64,000 nt of DNA from CAIKLP01 sp965279595 (GTDB taxonomy: Bacteria; Bacteroidota; Bacteroidia; Sphingobacteriales; Sphingobacteriaceae), in the NCBI GenBank assembly GCA_965279595.1, contig OZ257246.1:1488001-1552000 (forward strand), given 5' to 3'. The notes beneath the pieces are model-generated. The model was given only the letters and a program-made list of their open reading frames with translations. It was not told the DNA's origin and searched no databases. Every line of letters begins with the position of its first letter. Within the stretch, counting starts at the first letter, position 1. Below, in pieces: positions 8,453 through 16,421 of this stretch. A program made the position numbers and the translations under genes.

Positions 8453-9331
8453 ATGTGGAAAAGGTTTTGGAGGGAATATTTTGCATTCCCACGCAAAGAA
8501 AGAAGAGGGATTTATGTATTACTTGCAATTATGTTGCTAGTATTCGGATTAAGGATCTATTTGAATAATTTATGGCAAGGTAATTTAAGCCCAATTTCAA
8601 CTGAATTTATTTATTTAGATGAGGAAGCTGATAAAGCATTAATTGTTAGAAATAATAATACAAAAATAGCTGACATAAATGAATTTAGTTCAAAAATTTC
8701 AATTGACTCAGCAAGCGAAAATCAATTGATTCAAGTTGGGTTTTCAAAATTTCAAGCAAAAGTGTTGTGTCGATTTATTGAAAAAGGAGGAAAGGTTTTT
8801 CAAGAAACTGATCTTCTGAAAGTATTTGGTATGGATCCTAAAACCATTCTAATTGTTGGCAAACATTTAATTTTCTCAAAAAAATCAGAGCGTCCAGTAT
8901 TTCAAAAATATTTTCAATTGCCTGAAGCAAGAAAAAATGTATCTATCAATGTTGCTGATAGTGCAACTATAGATTCATTACCTTGGGTAAGTTCAGCATT
9001 AGCTGGAAGAATATTTAAATATAGAAATCGAATTGGTGGATTTAGAACAAAGGAACAAATGAAAGAAGTTTTTGGATTGGATACTTTGGTTTTGAATAAA
9101 ATGTCATCTTATGTTATCATTGATTCTTCTAAAATTAATTTTCTTTTATTAAACAGTATTGAAGAAAAGCAATTGGCTCAAAACCCATATATTGGTTATA
9201 AATTAGCTAAAATTATCATCAATTATAGAAAGCAACATGGTCCGTTTAAATCCAAATCTGATCTAAAAAATATTATACTTATGAATGAAGAAATATTTCG
9301 TAAAATTGAGAAATATATACTCCTTCAATGA
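8453..9331 (+). CDS. helix-hairpin-helix (ComEA-like) membrane-anchored protein
   Basis: A 292-residue protein with one N-terminal transmembrane segment (GIYVLLAIMLLVFGLRIYL) and three HhH-type units: IDSASENQLIQVGFSKFQAK, INVADSATIDSLPWVSSALAG...RNRIGGF, and a degenerate C-terminal NSIEEKQLAQNPYIGYKLAKI copy. The ID/INxA...L..LP.(I/V)..A..I..YR...G.F pattern is that of ComEA/DUF655 DNA-binding HhH repeats. The role could be DNA binding at the membrane; this family is widespread in Bacteroidota without an assigned function. Start at ATG 8453, two codons after an in-frame TTG. The stop overlaps the apt start (ATGA), so the two are translationally coupled. Confidence 0.8.
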   Translation: MWKRFWREYFAFPRKERRGIYVLLAIMLLVFGLRIYLNNLWQGNLSPISTEFIYLDEEADKALIVRNNNTKIADINEFSSKISIDSASENQLIQVGFSKFQAKVLCRFIEKGGKVFQETDLLKVFGMDPKTILIVGKHLIFSKKSERPVFQKYFQLPEARKNVSINVADSATIDSLPWVSSALAGRIFKYRNRIGGFRTKEQMKEVFGLDTLVLNKMSSYVIIDSSKINFLLLNSIEEKQLAQNPYIGYKLAKIIINYRKQHGPFKSKSDLKNIILMNEEIFRKIEKYILLQ

Positions 9332-9855
9332 TTGAACAAAAAATTAAAAGTGAAATTCGTGATGTTCCTAATTTTCCTAAAGATGGCATCATATTTAAAG
9401 ACATAACTCCATTACTCGCCAATCCATATTTAGTAAGAGAAATTGTTGAAGCATTTTGCACAGAAATAATTCCACTAAAACCTGATGTAATTGTTGCTGT
9501 TGAGAGTAGAGGGTTTTTATTTGGAATGATGATTGCAAATCATTTAAATCTGCCATTTGTGCCAGTTAGAAAAAAAGGAAAATTGCCAGGTGAAACAATA
9601 GAGCAATCTTATCAATTAGAATATGGATCAGCAACAATTGAGATTCACAAAGATGCTATTCAACCAGGTATGAAAGTATTGATTCATGATGATTTATTAG
9701 CAACAGGAGGTACTGTTGAGGCAGTAGCCAAGATGATTGTTAAAATGAATGCAAATGTTGCTGGATTTTGCTTCTTGGTAAATTTAGATTTCTTAGAAGG
9801 TAAGACTAAAATTGAATCGTATTCAGATAATATTATTACTTTAGTATCCTATTAA
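9328..9855 (+). CDS. apt: adenine phosphoribosyltransferase
   Basis: Salvages adenine with PRPP to AMP and pyrophosphate in the cytosol. The 175-residue length is normal. The N-terminal IPNFP-like region (IRDVPNFPKDGIIFKDITPLL), the VAVESRGFLFG segment, the flexible loop RKKGKLPGE and the PRPP-binding motif VLIHDDLLATGGTVEA are all present. The motif has IHDD where VDD is commoner. Coupled to the upstream HhH gene by a 4-bp overlap. Confidence 0.97.
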   Translation: MIEQKIKSEIRDVPNFPKDGIIFKDITPLLANPYLVREIVEAFCTEIIPLKPDVIVAVESRGFLFGMMIANHLNLPFVPVRKKGKLPGETIEQSYQLEYGSATIEIHKDAIQPGMKVLIHDDLLATGGTVEAVAKMIVKMNANVAGFCFLVNLDFLEGKTKIESYSDNIITLVSY

Positions 9856-9892
9856 TGAACAAACACAAATAAGAAATAAAGGCTTACTCTAC

Positions 9893-11062
9893 ATGAATCA
9901 TACTGAACAAACTCCGGGTTTTTTTGAAATGTCGCAAAGTGAAAGTGTAAAAATGGTTGCTGCCATGGCAAAAGATTTTGCAGAAAAGCATATCCGTCCA
10001 AACTTAATGGAATGGGATGAAGCGCAATATTTCCCTATTGAAACAATGAAGAAAATGGGAGAGTTAGGGTTGTTAGGTGTGCTCGTTCCTGAAGAATATG
10101 GTGGAGCTGGACTTGGTTATTTCGAATATGTTGCAGCAATTCAAGAAATAGCAAAAGTATGTGGTTCTGTTGGTTTATCAATGGCAGCTCATAATTCATT
10201 GTGTACGGGACATATCATGTACTTTGGCACAGAAGAACAGAAGAAAAAATGGTTAACTAAATTATGCACTGGTGAATGGATTGGTGCATGGGGATTGACT
10301 GAGGCCAATACTGGTTCTGATGCTTTAAGAATGACAACAACAGCTGTACTAGATGGTGATCATTATGTTTTGAATGGAGCAAAGAATTGGATCACCCATG
10401 GCAAATCAGGAGATGTAGCAGTAGTAATGGTAAGAACAGGTGCTATTGGCGACTCAAATGGAATAAGTGCTATTGTTGTGGAGAGAGGAACACCAGGTTT
10501 TTCAGCAGGTAAAAAGGAAAATAAATTAGGGATGCGAGCCTCAGAAACAACAGAAATGATTTTCGATAATTGCAGAGTTCCAAAAGAAAATTTATTAGGA
10601 AAAGTAGGTGATGGTTTCAAGCAAGCCATGCAAATTTTAGATGGAGGTAGAATCTCTATTGCTGCACTATCTCTTGGAATAGCTAAGGGAGCATTAGAAG
10701 CATCTACAAATTATGCTAAAGAACGTCATCAGTTCGGACAGCCGATAGCTAATTTTCAAGCAATAGGGTTTAAATTAGCAGATATGGCAATGAAAATTGA
10801 AGCGGCCGAATTATTAACTTTACAAGCAGCAGATTTAAAAAACAAAGGAAAAAAATTGACTAAGCAGTCAGCGTTTGCAAAATATTATGCTTCTGAAGTT
10901 TGCGTTTGGGCTTCTACTGAAGCAGTCCAAATTTTTGGTGGATATGGTTATACTAAAGACTTTCCTGTAGAGAAATTTTATAGAGATTCTAAATTATGCA
11001 CTATCGGAGAAGGGACTTCTGAAATACAAAAATTAGTTATTTCAAGAGAGATTTTGAAATAA
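9893..11062 (+). CDS. acyl-CoA dehydrogenase
   Basis: FAD-dependent alpha,beta-dehydrogenation of acyl-CoA in fatty-acid or branched-chain catabolism, passing electrons to ETF. The 389-residue length and the ACAD signatures (GAWGLTEANTGSDA for FAD/substrate binding; QIFGGYGYTKDFPVEKFYRD) are complete. The catalytic base is expected to be Glu373 in IGEGTSEIQ, the short/medium-chain position. Chain-length specificity cannot be decided from sequence alone. No ETF gene is nearby. Confidence 0.93.
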   Translation: MNHTEQTPGFFEMSQSESVKMVAAMAKDFAEKHIRPNLMEWDEAQYFPIETMKKMGELGLLGVLVPEEYGGAGLGYFEYVAAIQEIAKVCGSVGLSMAAHNSLCTGHIMYFGTEEQKKKWLTKLCTGEWIGAWGLTEANTGSDALRMTTTAVLDGDHYVLNGAKNWITHGKSGDVAVVMVRTGAIGDSNGISAIVVERGTPGFSAGKKENKLGMRASETTEMIFDNCRVPKENLLGKVGDGFKQAMQILDGGRISIAALSLGIAKGALEASTNYAKERHQFGQPIANFQAIGFKLADMAMKIEAAELLTLQAADLKNKGKKLTKQSAFAKYYASEVCVWASTEAVQIFGGYGYTKDFPVEKFYRDSKLCTIGEGTSEIQKLVISREILK

Positions 11063-11150
11063 ATGCAATGATTCATAAACTTAGAATTGAAAAAAATCTA
11101 TCAAAATTAGTATTCAAAAAGCCCCATTTACAAATTAGCTTATGGTCTTA

Positions 11151-11181
11151 TTTGCAAATTAGCTAATTAATCCTACCTTTG
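11151..11181 (+). promoter_or_regulatory. rpsU promoter
   Basis: TTTG (11151-11154), 19 bp, then TACCTTTG (11174-11181): an exact TTTG-N19-TAnnTTTG promoter. A 10-bp direct repeat CAAATTAGCT (11131 and 11155) flanks the -33 element. Confidence 0.85.
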
Positions 11182-11205
11182 CCGTCCATCCTTTGATGGG
11201 GAATC

Positions 11206-11210
11206 GAGGT
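11206..11210 (+). promoter_or_regulatory. Shine-Dalgarno element of rpsU
   Basis: GAGGT ends 8 nt before the rpsU ATG. Most other start codons in this window have no such site. In Bacteroidia bS21 helps hide the 16S anti-SD, and a strong SD on rpsU is part of its reported autoregulation. Confidence 0.65.
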
Positions 11211-11218
11211 AAATATAT

Positions 11219-11407
11219 ATGATCATTATCAACATTAAAGAAAACGAATCAATTGATAAAGCGCTTAAGCGTTTCAAGAAGAAGTTTGAAAAAACTGGAG
11301 TTCTTCGCGAATTGCGTAGCCGTCAAGCATATGAGAAACCTTCTATTACTAGAAGAACTACCGTTAAACGAGCAATTTACAAACAAGGATTAAACGCTGA
11401 AGAGTAA
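11219..11407 (+). CDS. rpsU: small ribosomal subunit protein bS21
   Basis: A 62-residue basic protein of the 30S platform. The conserved N-terminal stretch (NESIDKALKRFKKKFEKTGVL) and the RRxxYEKPSxxRR-like region match bS21, with the short C-terminus seen in Bacteroidota. It has its own promoter, an unusual SD element and a terminator that ends just before the next gene. In this phylum bS21 sequesters the anti-SD of 16S rRNA, so free bS21 level can control its own mRNA. Confidence 0.96.
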   Translation: MIIINIKENESIDKALKRFKKKFEKTGVLRELRSRQAYEKPSITRRTTVKRAIYKQGLNAEE

Positions 11408-11431
11408 TAATTTTTGTTTTTCAATACAATA

Positions 11432-11472
11432 GTTGTATCTTGATAATCCATTCAAGGTACAACTTTTTTTTT
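11432..11472 (+). terminator. terminator between rpsU and the Xer recombinase
   Basis: A 12-bp interrupted stem (GTTGTATCTTGA with TCAAGGTACAAC, 11432-11463) is followed by nine T. The T run ends directly at the downstream start codon region (ATG 11474). Confidence 0.85.
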
Positions 11473-11473
11473 G

Positions 11474-12358
11474 ATGCATACTGACACATTTTTCCGGTAC
11501 CTAAAATACGAAAAGCGAATATCAGACCACACCCTCGTGGCCTACAAAAATGATATAAAGCAATACCAAGCATTTTTAATAAAAGATTTCGAGACTGAAA
11601 ACATTGATGATGTTTCACACACTTTAATCCGATCATGGATCGTTTCCTTAATGGAGCAAGGTCTCAATCCAAGAAGCGTTAATCGGAAAATAACTACTCT
11701 AAAAACTTATTATAAATTTTTGATGCGTGAAGGGGTGATTGTTAAGAATCCGATGTTAAAAATTCAATCTCCAAAAACAGCTAAAAGACTCCCTGAATTT
11801 ATTGAAGAAAGTGGGTTGGATAAATTGTTCGACCAAGAGGACTTTACTGATGACTTTGAAGGATTGCGAGATCGGTTAATTATTCTGTTGTTGTATAGTA
11901 CTGGGATTAGGTTATCTGAGTTAGTTGGTTTAAAGGAAATGGATGTAGATATGAATAGCAAGACCATTAAAGTGTTAGGTAAAAGAAATAAACAACGTAT
12001 AGTTCCCGTTGATCAAGAGTTATTAGAATTGTTATCAAATTATCAAAACAAAGCAAAAGAAATAAAGAATACGGAATCTAATAATTACTTATTTTTATTG
12101 ATAAATGGTAAACAAATATATCCTAAATTGGTCTATCAAGTAGTAACTCAAAACTTAGCGAAAATTACAACAGCAAAAAAGAAGAGTCCACATATATTAA
12201 GACATAGTTTTGCTACACATTTATTAAATAACGGGGCTGATTTGAATGCTATCAAAGAGTTATTAGGTCATTCAAGCTTGGCCGCAACTCAAGTTTATAC
12301 ACATAATTCAATTGAAAAGTTAAAGAATATTTACAAACAAGCCCATCCTAGGGGATAA
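11474..12358 (+). CDS. xerC: tyrosine recombinase XerC/XerD
   Basis: Site-specific recombinase resolving chromosome dimers at dif. The 294-residue protein has an N-terminal SAM-like core-binding domain (about 1-90) and a catalytic domain with all six residues visible: R146 (TGIRLSE), K170 (LGKRNKQR), H240 and R243 (HILRHSFATH), H266 (LLGHSS) and the nucleophile Y275 (TQVYTH). Placement between rpsU and hpf is usual in Bacteroidota. XerC and XerD cannot be told apart with certainty here. No gene-cassette or att sites are nearby, so it is a housekeeping copy. Confidence 0.92.
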   Translation: MHTDTFFRYLKYEKRISDHTLVAYKNDIKQYQAFLIKDFETENIDDVSHTLIRSWIVSLMEQGLNPRSVNRKITTLKTYYKFLMREGVIVKNPMLKIQSPKTAKRLPEFIEESGLDKLFDQEDFTDDFEGLRDRLIILLLYSTGIRLSELVGLKEMDVDMNSKTIKVLGKRNKQRIVPVDQELLELLSNYQNKAKEIKNTESNNYLFLLINGKQIYPKLVYQVVTQNLAKITTAKKKSPHILRHSFATHLLNNGADLNAIKELLGHSSLAATQVYTHNSIEKLKNIYKQAHPRG

Positions 12359-12375
12359 AGAAAGGAGAAATAAAT

Positions 12376-12720
12376 ATGAAAATTAGTGTTCAATCAATTC
12401 ATTTCGATGCAGATGTATTATTGTTAGAATTTATTCAAAAGAAAGCGAATAAGTTAGACCAATTTTTTGACAAAATTATAGATGGGGAGGCCATCCTAAG
12501 GGTTGAAAAATCTTCCGAAGATAAAAAGAACAAAATCGTTGAAGTAAAAGTTCGAGTACCGGGTATAGTGTTGTTTGCAAAGGAACAATGCAAAACTTTT
12601 GAGGAAGCTGCAGAATTAGTATTTGAATCATTAAAAAAACAATTGCAAAGACATAAAGAGAAAGTAACGGAACATTCAGTTGACTCTGAATCTATTTATT
12701 TAGATGAAATGGCTGATTAA
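12376..12720 (+). CDS. hpf: ribosome hibernation-promoting factor / RaiA
   Basis: A 114-residue HPF/YfiA-fold protein that binds the 30S decoding region in stationary phase. The beta-alpha pattern MKISVQSIHFDAD ... LLEFIQKKANKLDQFFDKI ... VEVKVRVPG ... TFEEAAELVFESLKKQLQRHKEK is characteristic. It lacks the C-terminal dimerisation domain of long HPF. It follows the xer gene by 17 bp and probably shares its transcript. Confidence 0.93.
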   Translation: MKISVQSIHFDADVLLLEFIQKKANKLDQFFDKIIDGEAILRVEKSSEDKKNKIVEVKVRVPGIVLFAKEQCKTFEEAAELVFESLKKQLQRHKEKVTEHSVDSESIYLDEMAD

Positions 12721-12742
12721 AATTGGTCGGAGATAAGTATTT

Positions 12743-12770
12743 AAAGGGGCCTAATGGGCCCCTTTGCTTT
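12743..12770 (+). terminator. terminator after hpf
   Basis: GC-rich stem AAAGGGGCC/GGCCCCTTT with loop TAATG, followed by a T-rich run. Confidence 0.88.
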
Positions 12771-13047
12771 TTATTGTTTTGTAAATCAATGCCATAGCAT
12801 CTTATTTGTGTTTAGCGCATTAAAAATCCAAATTTCTGCTATTTTTGCGCACCTTAAGACCTCAAAACATACTATAAAAATGTTCTTTTATGGGTGTTGC
12901 AAAATTATTTGAAATAAATTTTGATGCTAAGAGGAAATTCGTACATTTGCAGTCCCTAAAATACGGCTGTAAGCTATAAAATAGGGAAAGTACATTGAAA
13001 TAATTAATTTTTTTTTACTTTTTTTCCGATTGGAAATAGAATAAAAA
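12771..13047. other. intergenic region before the tRNA operon
   Basis: No convincing ORF. It holds the tRNA operon promoter (12919-12949) and an AT-rich leader of about 100 nt with a long T run (about 13009-13025). Confidence 0.6.
12919..12949 (+). promoter_or_regulatory. tRNA operon promoter
   Basis: TTTTG ending at 12923, 18 bp, then TACATTTG at 12942-12949. The first tRNA begins about 100 nt downstream. Confidence 0.75.
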
Positions 13048-13120
<73 letters not shown>

Positions 13121-13130
13121 CAAAATTGTT

Positions 13131-13211
13131 GGGGAGGTTCCAGAGCGGTCAAATGGGACGGACTGTAAATCCGTTACTTCGGTTTCGAAGGTTCGAATCC
13201 TTCTCTCCCCA
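13131..13211 (+). tRNA. tRNA-Tyr (anticodon GTA)
   Basis: Acceptor GGGGAGG pairs with TCTCCCC; anticodon loop CTGTAAA; a long variable arm as in bacterial class II tRNA-Tyr; T loop TTCGAAT. CCA is not encoded. Confidence 0.96.
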
Positions 13212-13238
13212 CTTTAGGAATTTAAAAAGAATTAATAA

Positions 13239-13311
13239 GCGGGAGTAGCTCAGTTGGTAGAGCGACAGCCTTCCAAGCTGTAGGTCGCGGGTTCGAGCCT
13301 CGTCTCCCGCT
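13239..13311 (+). tRNA. tRNA-Gly (anticodon TCC)
   Basis: Acceptor GCGGGAG with CTCCCGC, anticodon stem ACAGC/GCTGT with loop CTTCCAA, T loop TTCGAGC. CCA is not encoded. Confidence 0.96.
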
Positions 13312-13526
13312 CATAGCACTGCAAGGTGTTACATTAAATTGAAGAGAAAGATAATTCTTGAAAGAGAATTGTTTCAGAATAATATAGAACAGGGTGATTG
13401 CGGGTGAATAATTTAGGAGAGCTATCATCTTAGTAGAGGAAAACCTCTCAAATTGTATTTTGATATCTGGATCCCGGGGTTTTTGCCTTGGGTTTGTGTG
13501 TTGATTAACATTTCACAGATTCAAAG
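13312..13526 (+). other. structured spacer inside the tRNA-tuf operon
   Basis: 215 nt between tRNA-Gly and tRNA-Thr(GGT), much longer than the other spacers here (10-27 nt). It contains AGAGG-AAAA-CCTCT (13435-13448) and CCCGGGG-N6-CCTTGGG (13473-13492, with G-U pairs) plus a weaker AATTC/GAATT hairpin. No ORF of note. It could be a small RNA, a processing region or a decayed tRNA. Confidence 0.4.
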
Positions 13527-13598
13527 GCCGATGTAGCTCAGGGGTAGAGTACTTCCTTGGTAAGGAAGGGGTCAGGGGTTCAATTCCCCTCATTGGCT
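13527..13598 (+). tRNA. tRNA-Thr (anticodon GGT)
   Basis: Acceptor GCCGATG with CATTGGC (one G-U pair), anticodon stem CTTCC/GGAAG with loop TTGGTAA, T loop TTCAATT. It lies 57 bp before tuf, the usual tRNA-tuf arrangement. Confidence 0.95.
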
Positions 13599-13655
13599 CG
13601 AAAAATTGAAAAGAATTAATTTAAAAATTAACTATAAAAATAAATAATTAAAAAC

Positions 13656-14843
13656 ATGGCTAAAGAAAAATTTGACCGCTCGAAACCACACTTAAATATT
13701 GGTACTATCGGTCACGTTGACCACGGTAAAACCACTTTGACTGCAGCTATTACTAAGGTATTATCAGACAAAGGATTATCAGAAGCAAGATCATTCGATT
13801 CGATTGACTCAGCTCCTGAAGAAAAAGAAAGAGGTATCACAATCAATACCGCTCACGTTGAATATTCAACTGCAAACCGTCATTACGCACACGTTGACTG
13901 TCCAGGTCACGCGGATTACGTAAAGAACATGGTTACAGGTGCTGCTCAAATGGACGGTGCGATTATCGTGGTTGCAGCAACGGACGGTCCGATGCCACAA
14001 ACTCGTGAGCACATTCTTTTAGCTCGCCAAGTAGGTGTTCCTGCATTGGTTGTATTCATGAACAAAGTTGACATGGTTGATGATCCAGAATTATTAGACC
14101 TAGTTGAAATGGAAATTCGTGAATTATTATCTTTCTACGAATATCCTGGAGATACAATTCCAGTTATCCGTGGCTCAGCTTTAGGAGGTTTAAATGCTGA
14201 TCCAAAATGGGTAGATAAAATTATGGAATTAATGGATGCAGTTGATACATCTATTCCAATTCCTCCACGTTTGACTGAACTTCCTTTCTTAATGCCAGTT
14301 GAAGATGTATTCTCGATCACAGGTCGTGGTACAGTTGCAACAGGTCGTATTGAAAGAGGTGTAGTTAACTCTGGTGAGGCAGTTGATATCTTAGGTATGG
14401 GTGCAGAGAACTTAAAATCTACTGTTACTGGTGTTGAGATGTTCCGTAAAATCCTTGATAGAGGTGAAGCAGGTGATAACGTAGGTTTATTATTACGTGG
14501 TATTGAAAAAACTGATATCCGTCGTGGTATGGTTATTTGCAAACCAGGTTCAGTAACTCCTCACGCTGATTTTAAAGCTGAAGTTTACGTATTATCAAAA
14601 GCAGAAGGTGGACGTCACACTCCATTCTTTAACAAATATCGTCCACAATTCTATTTCCGTACAACAGACGTTACAGGTGAAATCACCTTAGCTGAAGGTG
14701 TAGAAATGGTTATGCCTGGTGATAACGTTACAATTAGTGTTAAGTTGATCAGTCCAATCGCAATGGAAAAAGGTTTACGTTTCGCTATCCGTGAGGGTGG
14801 TAGAACAGTAGGTGCTGGTCAGGTTACCGAAATTGTGAACTAA
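13656..14843 (+). CDS. tuf: translation elongation factor Tu
   Basis: GTPase delivering aminoacyl-tRNA to the ribosome. The 395-residue sequence has G1 GHVDHGKT (about 19-26), switch I with ERGITINTAHVEY, G3 DCPGHADYVKNM, G4 NKVDMVDD and SALGGLN-type G5, then beta-barrel domains 2 and 3 ending in GAGQVTEIVN. It is cotranscribed with the tRNA cluster and closed by a strong terminator. Confidence 0.99.
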   Translation: MAKEKFDRSKPHLNIGTIGHVDHGKTTLTAAITKVLSDKGLSEARSFDSIDSAPEEKERGITINTAHVEYSTANRHYAHVDCPGHADYVKNMVTGAAQMDGAIIVVAATDGPMPQTREHILLARQVGVPALVVFMNKVDMVDDPELLDLVEMEIRELLSFYEYPGDTIPVIRGSALGGLNADPKWVDKIMELMDAVDTSIPIPPRLTELPFLMPVEDVFSITGRGTVATGRIERGVVNSGEAVDILGMGAENLKSTVTGVEMFRKILDRGEAGDNVGLLLRGIEKTDIRRGMVICKPGSVTPHADFKAEVYVLSKAEGGRHTPFFNKYRPQFYFRTTDVTGEITLAEGVEMVMPGDNVTISVKLISPIAMEKGLRFAIREGGRTVGAGQVTEIVN

Positions 14844-14874
14844 TTCACAGGTAAATATTATTTAGCTTGTTTTC

Positions 14875-14917
14875 ACAGAAGTCATCCCGGCGATATGCCG
14901 GGACAGCTTCTGTTTTC
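14875..14917 (+). terminator. terminator after tuf
   Basis: Long stem ACAGAAG...CTTCTGT enclosing TCCCGGC/GCCGGGA, then TTTT. Confidence 0.88.
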
Positions 14918-15041
14918 TCGCAAATACGGAGGTACCTTAAAATACCTTAGATTAAATGAAAAAGGTGAGAATTGAAAAAGGCAAAAAGTGAAAATTTTGT
15001 GAGAAACATTTTCCTGCAAAAGAATTAAATAAATAGTATAA

Positions 15042-15112
15042 ACGGGTGTAGTTCAAGGGTAGAATGTCGGTCTCCAAAACCGCTGATGGGAGTTCGAATC
15101 TCTCCACCCGTG
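15042..15112 (+). tRNA. tRNA-Trp (anticodon CCA)
   Basis: Acceptor ACGGGTG with CACCCGT, discriminator G, anticodon loop CTCCAAA, T loop TTCGAAT. It precedes secE by 20 nt, the conserved trnW-secE-nusG arrangement. Confidence 0.96.
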
Positions 15113-15132
15113 CTACCTTAAAAGAAGTTAAA

Positions 15133-15321
15133 ATGAATAGGTTAATTACATACATCAAAGAGGCATACAATGAATTAATGTACAAAGTATCTTGGCCAAC
15201 TTGGGCAGAGCTACAAAGTAGTGCATGGGTTGTAATGATTGCCGCTTTAATTATTGCAGTAGTTGTTTATGTTATGGATGCTGGATCAGGGTCGTTGATG
15301 AATTTATTTTATAGTATTTAA
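15133..15321 (+). CDS. secE: preprotein translocase subunit SecE
   Basis: A 62-residue single-span SecYEG subunit: amphipathic N-terminus (ITYIKEAYNELMYKVSWPTW, with the conserved KVxWPT motif) and one transmembrane helix (WVVMIAALIIAVVVYVMDA). The start is ATG 15133; an in-frame ATG at 15064 lies within tRNA-Trp and is excluded. Confidence 0.95.
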   Translation: MNRLITYIKEAYNELMYKVSWPTWAELQSSAWVVMIAALIIAVVVYVMDAGSGSLMNLFYSI

Positions 15322-15342
15322 CCTAGTTCAAACGCAATAACA

Positions 15343-15882
15343 ATGAGTGAAGAATTGAAGTGGTATGTAGTGCGTGCGATCAGTGGAAAGGAAAAGAAAG
15401 TAAAACAATACTTAGAAGCGGAAATTAATCGCTTGAATGCTACCCATTTGGTAACACAAGTTTTAATTCCTACTGAAAAAGTTTTTCAAATCCGTGATGG
15501 TAAAAAGATAACCAAGGAAAGAAGTTATTTCCCAGGTTATGTTCTTATTGAAGCTTCCTTAAATGGAGAATTAGAACACGTAATAAAAAATATAACTGGA
15601 GTAATAGGATTTTTAGGATCAGCAGGCCAAGCAGTGCCATTAAGACAATCAGAAGTGAACCGTATTTTAGGTAAAGTTGATGAAATGTCTGAAAGTGGTG
15701 CAGTTTCTAATATGACTTATTATGTTGGTGAACCAGTTAAAGTAATGGATGGACCTTTCAATGGTTTCAGTGGGGTGATTGAAGAAGTGAATGATGAAAA
15801 GAAAAAACTGAAAGTTATGGTGAAGATTTTCGGAAGAAGAACACCATTGGAATTGAATTACATGCAAGTAGAAAAGGAATAA
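15343..15882 (+). CDS. nusG: transcription termination/antitermination protein NusG
   Basis: A 179-residue NusG with an NGN domain (WYVVRAISGKEKKVKQYLE ... YFPGYVLIE) and a C-terminal KOW domain (GEPVKVMDGPFNGFSGVIEEVN). It couples RNA polymerase to Rho or the ribosome. Second gene of secE-nusG-rplK-rplA-rplJ-rplL-rpoB-rpoC. Confidence 0.97.
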   Translation: MSEELKWYVVRAISGKEKKVKQYLEAEINRLNATHLVTQVLIPTEKVFQIRDGKKITKERSYFPGYVLIEASLNGELEHVIKNITGVIGFLGSAGQAVPLRQSEVNRILGKVDEMSESGAVSNMTYYVGEPVKVMDGPFNGFSGVIEEVNDEKKKLKVMVKIFGRRTPLELNYMQVEKE

Positions 15883-15957
15883 CAATATTGAGTGATGAGT
15901 ACACGGTATTAAAGCTTCCACTTTGTACAAATACTCATACTTAAATAAAACAAATAT

Positions 15958-16401
15958 ATGGCAAAAGAAATAGGCGCGCTTATTAAATTACAGATCAAAG
16001 GTGGTGCGGCGAATCCATCACCTCCTGTAGGTCCTGCCTTAGGTGCTAAAGGGGTTAATATCATGGAGTTCTGTAAGCAATTCAATGCTAGAACTCAAGA
16101 TAAACCAGGAAAGGTGCTTCCAGTCGTTATTACAGTATATATCGACAAATCTTTCGACTTTATCATAAAGACTCCTCCAGTTGCAATACAACTGTTGGAT
16201 GCTACTAAACTAAAGGGCGGATCCGCAGAGCCTAACCGTAAAAAAGTTGCCTCAGTTACGTGGGAGCAAGTTAAAAACATTGCAGAAGATAAAATGCCAG
16301 ATTTAAATGCATTTACAATCGAATCAGCAATGAAAATGGTTGCAGGTACTGCAAGAAGTATGGGTATTACCGTTTCAGGTAATGCACCATGGAACAATTA
16401 A
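15958..16401 (+). CDS. rplK: large ribosomal subunit protein uL11
   Basis: A 147-residue L11: N-terminal KLQIKGGAANPSPPVGPALG proline-rich loop and C-terminal 23S-binding domain (GTARSMGITV). The 75-nt gap after nusG can fold with ATGAGTA (15895-15901) pairing TACTCAT (15932-15938). In other bacteria L1 represses this operon through a site before rplK, so the hairpin could be part of such a site (inference). Confidence 0.98.
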   Translation: MAKEIGALIKLQIKGGAANPSPPVGPALGAKGVNIMEFCKQFNARTQDKPGKVLPVVITVYIDKSFDFIIKTPPVAIQLLDATKLKGGSAEPNRKKVASVTWEQVKNIAEDKMPDLNAFTIESAMKMVAGTARSMGITVSGNAPWNN

Positions 16402-16421
16402 CCAATTAAAAACTAGAGAAA

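Noticed and set aside
11474..12358. Xer recombinase as sign of an integrated element
   Set aside because: It sits in the conserved rpsU-xer-hpf context with no flanking repeats or cargo, so it is housekeeping.
12771..13047. Start of an rRNA operon
   Set aside because: A promoter is present but only tRNAs and tuf follow; no 16S or 23S sequence is seen.
13222..13428. Minus-strand ORF across tRNA-Gly
   Set aside because: It is the well-known spurious antisense-tRNA type of ORF and has no coding signal outside the tRNA.
15064..15132. Longer SecE N-terminus starting inside tRNA-Trp
   Set aside because: SecE homology begins at ATG 15133; the extension is tRNA sequence.
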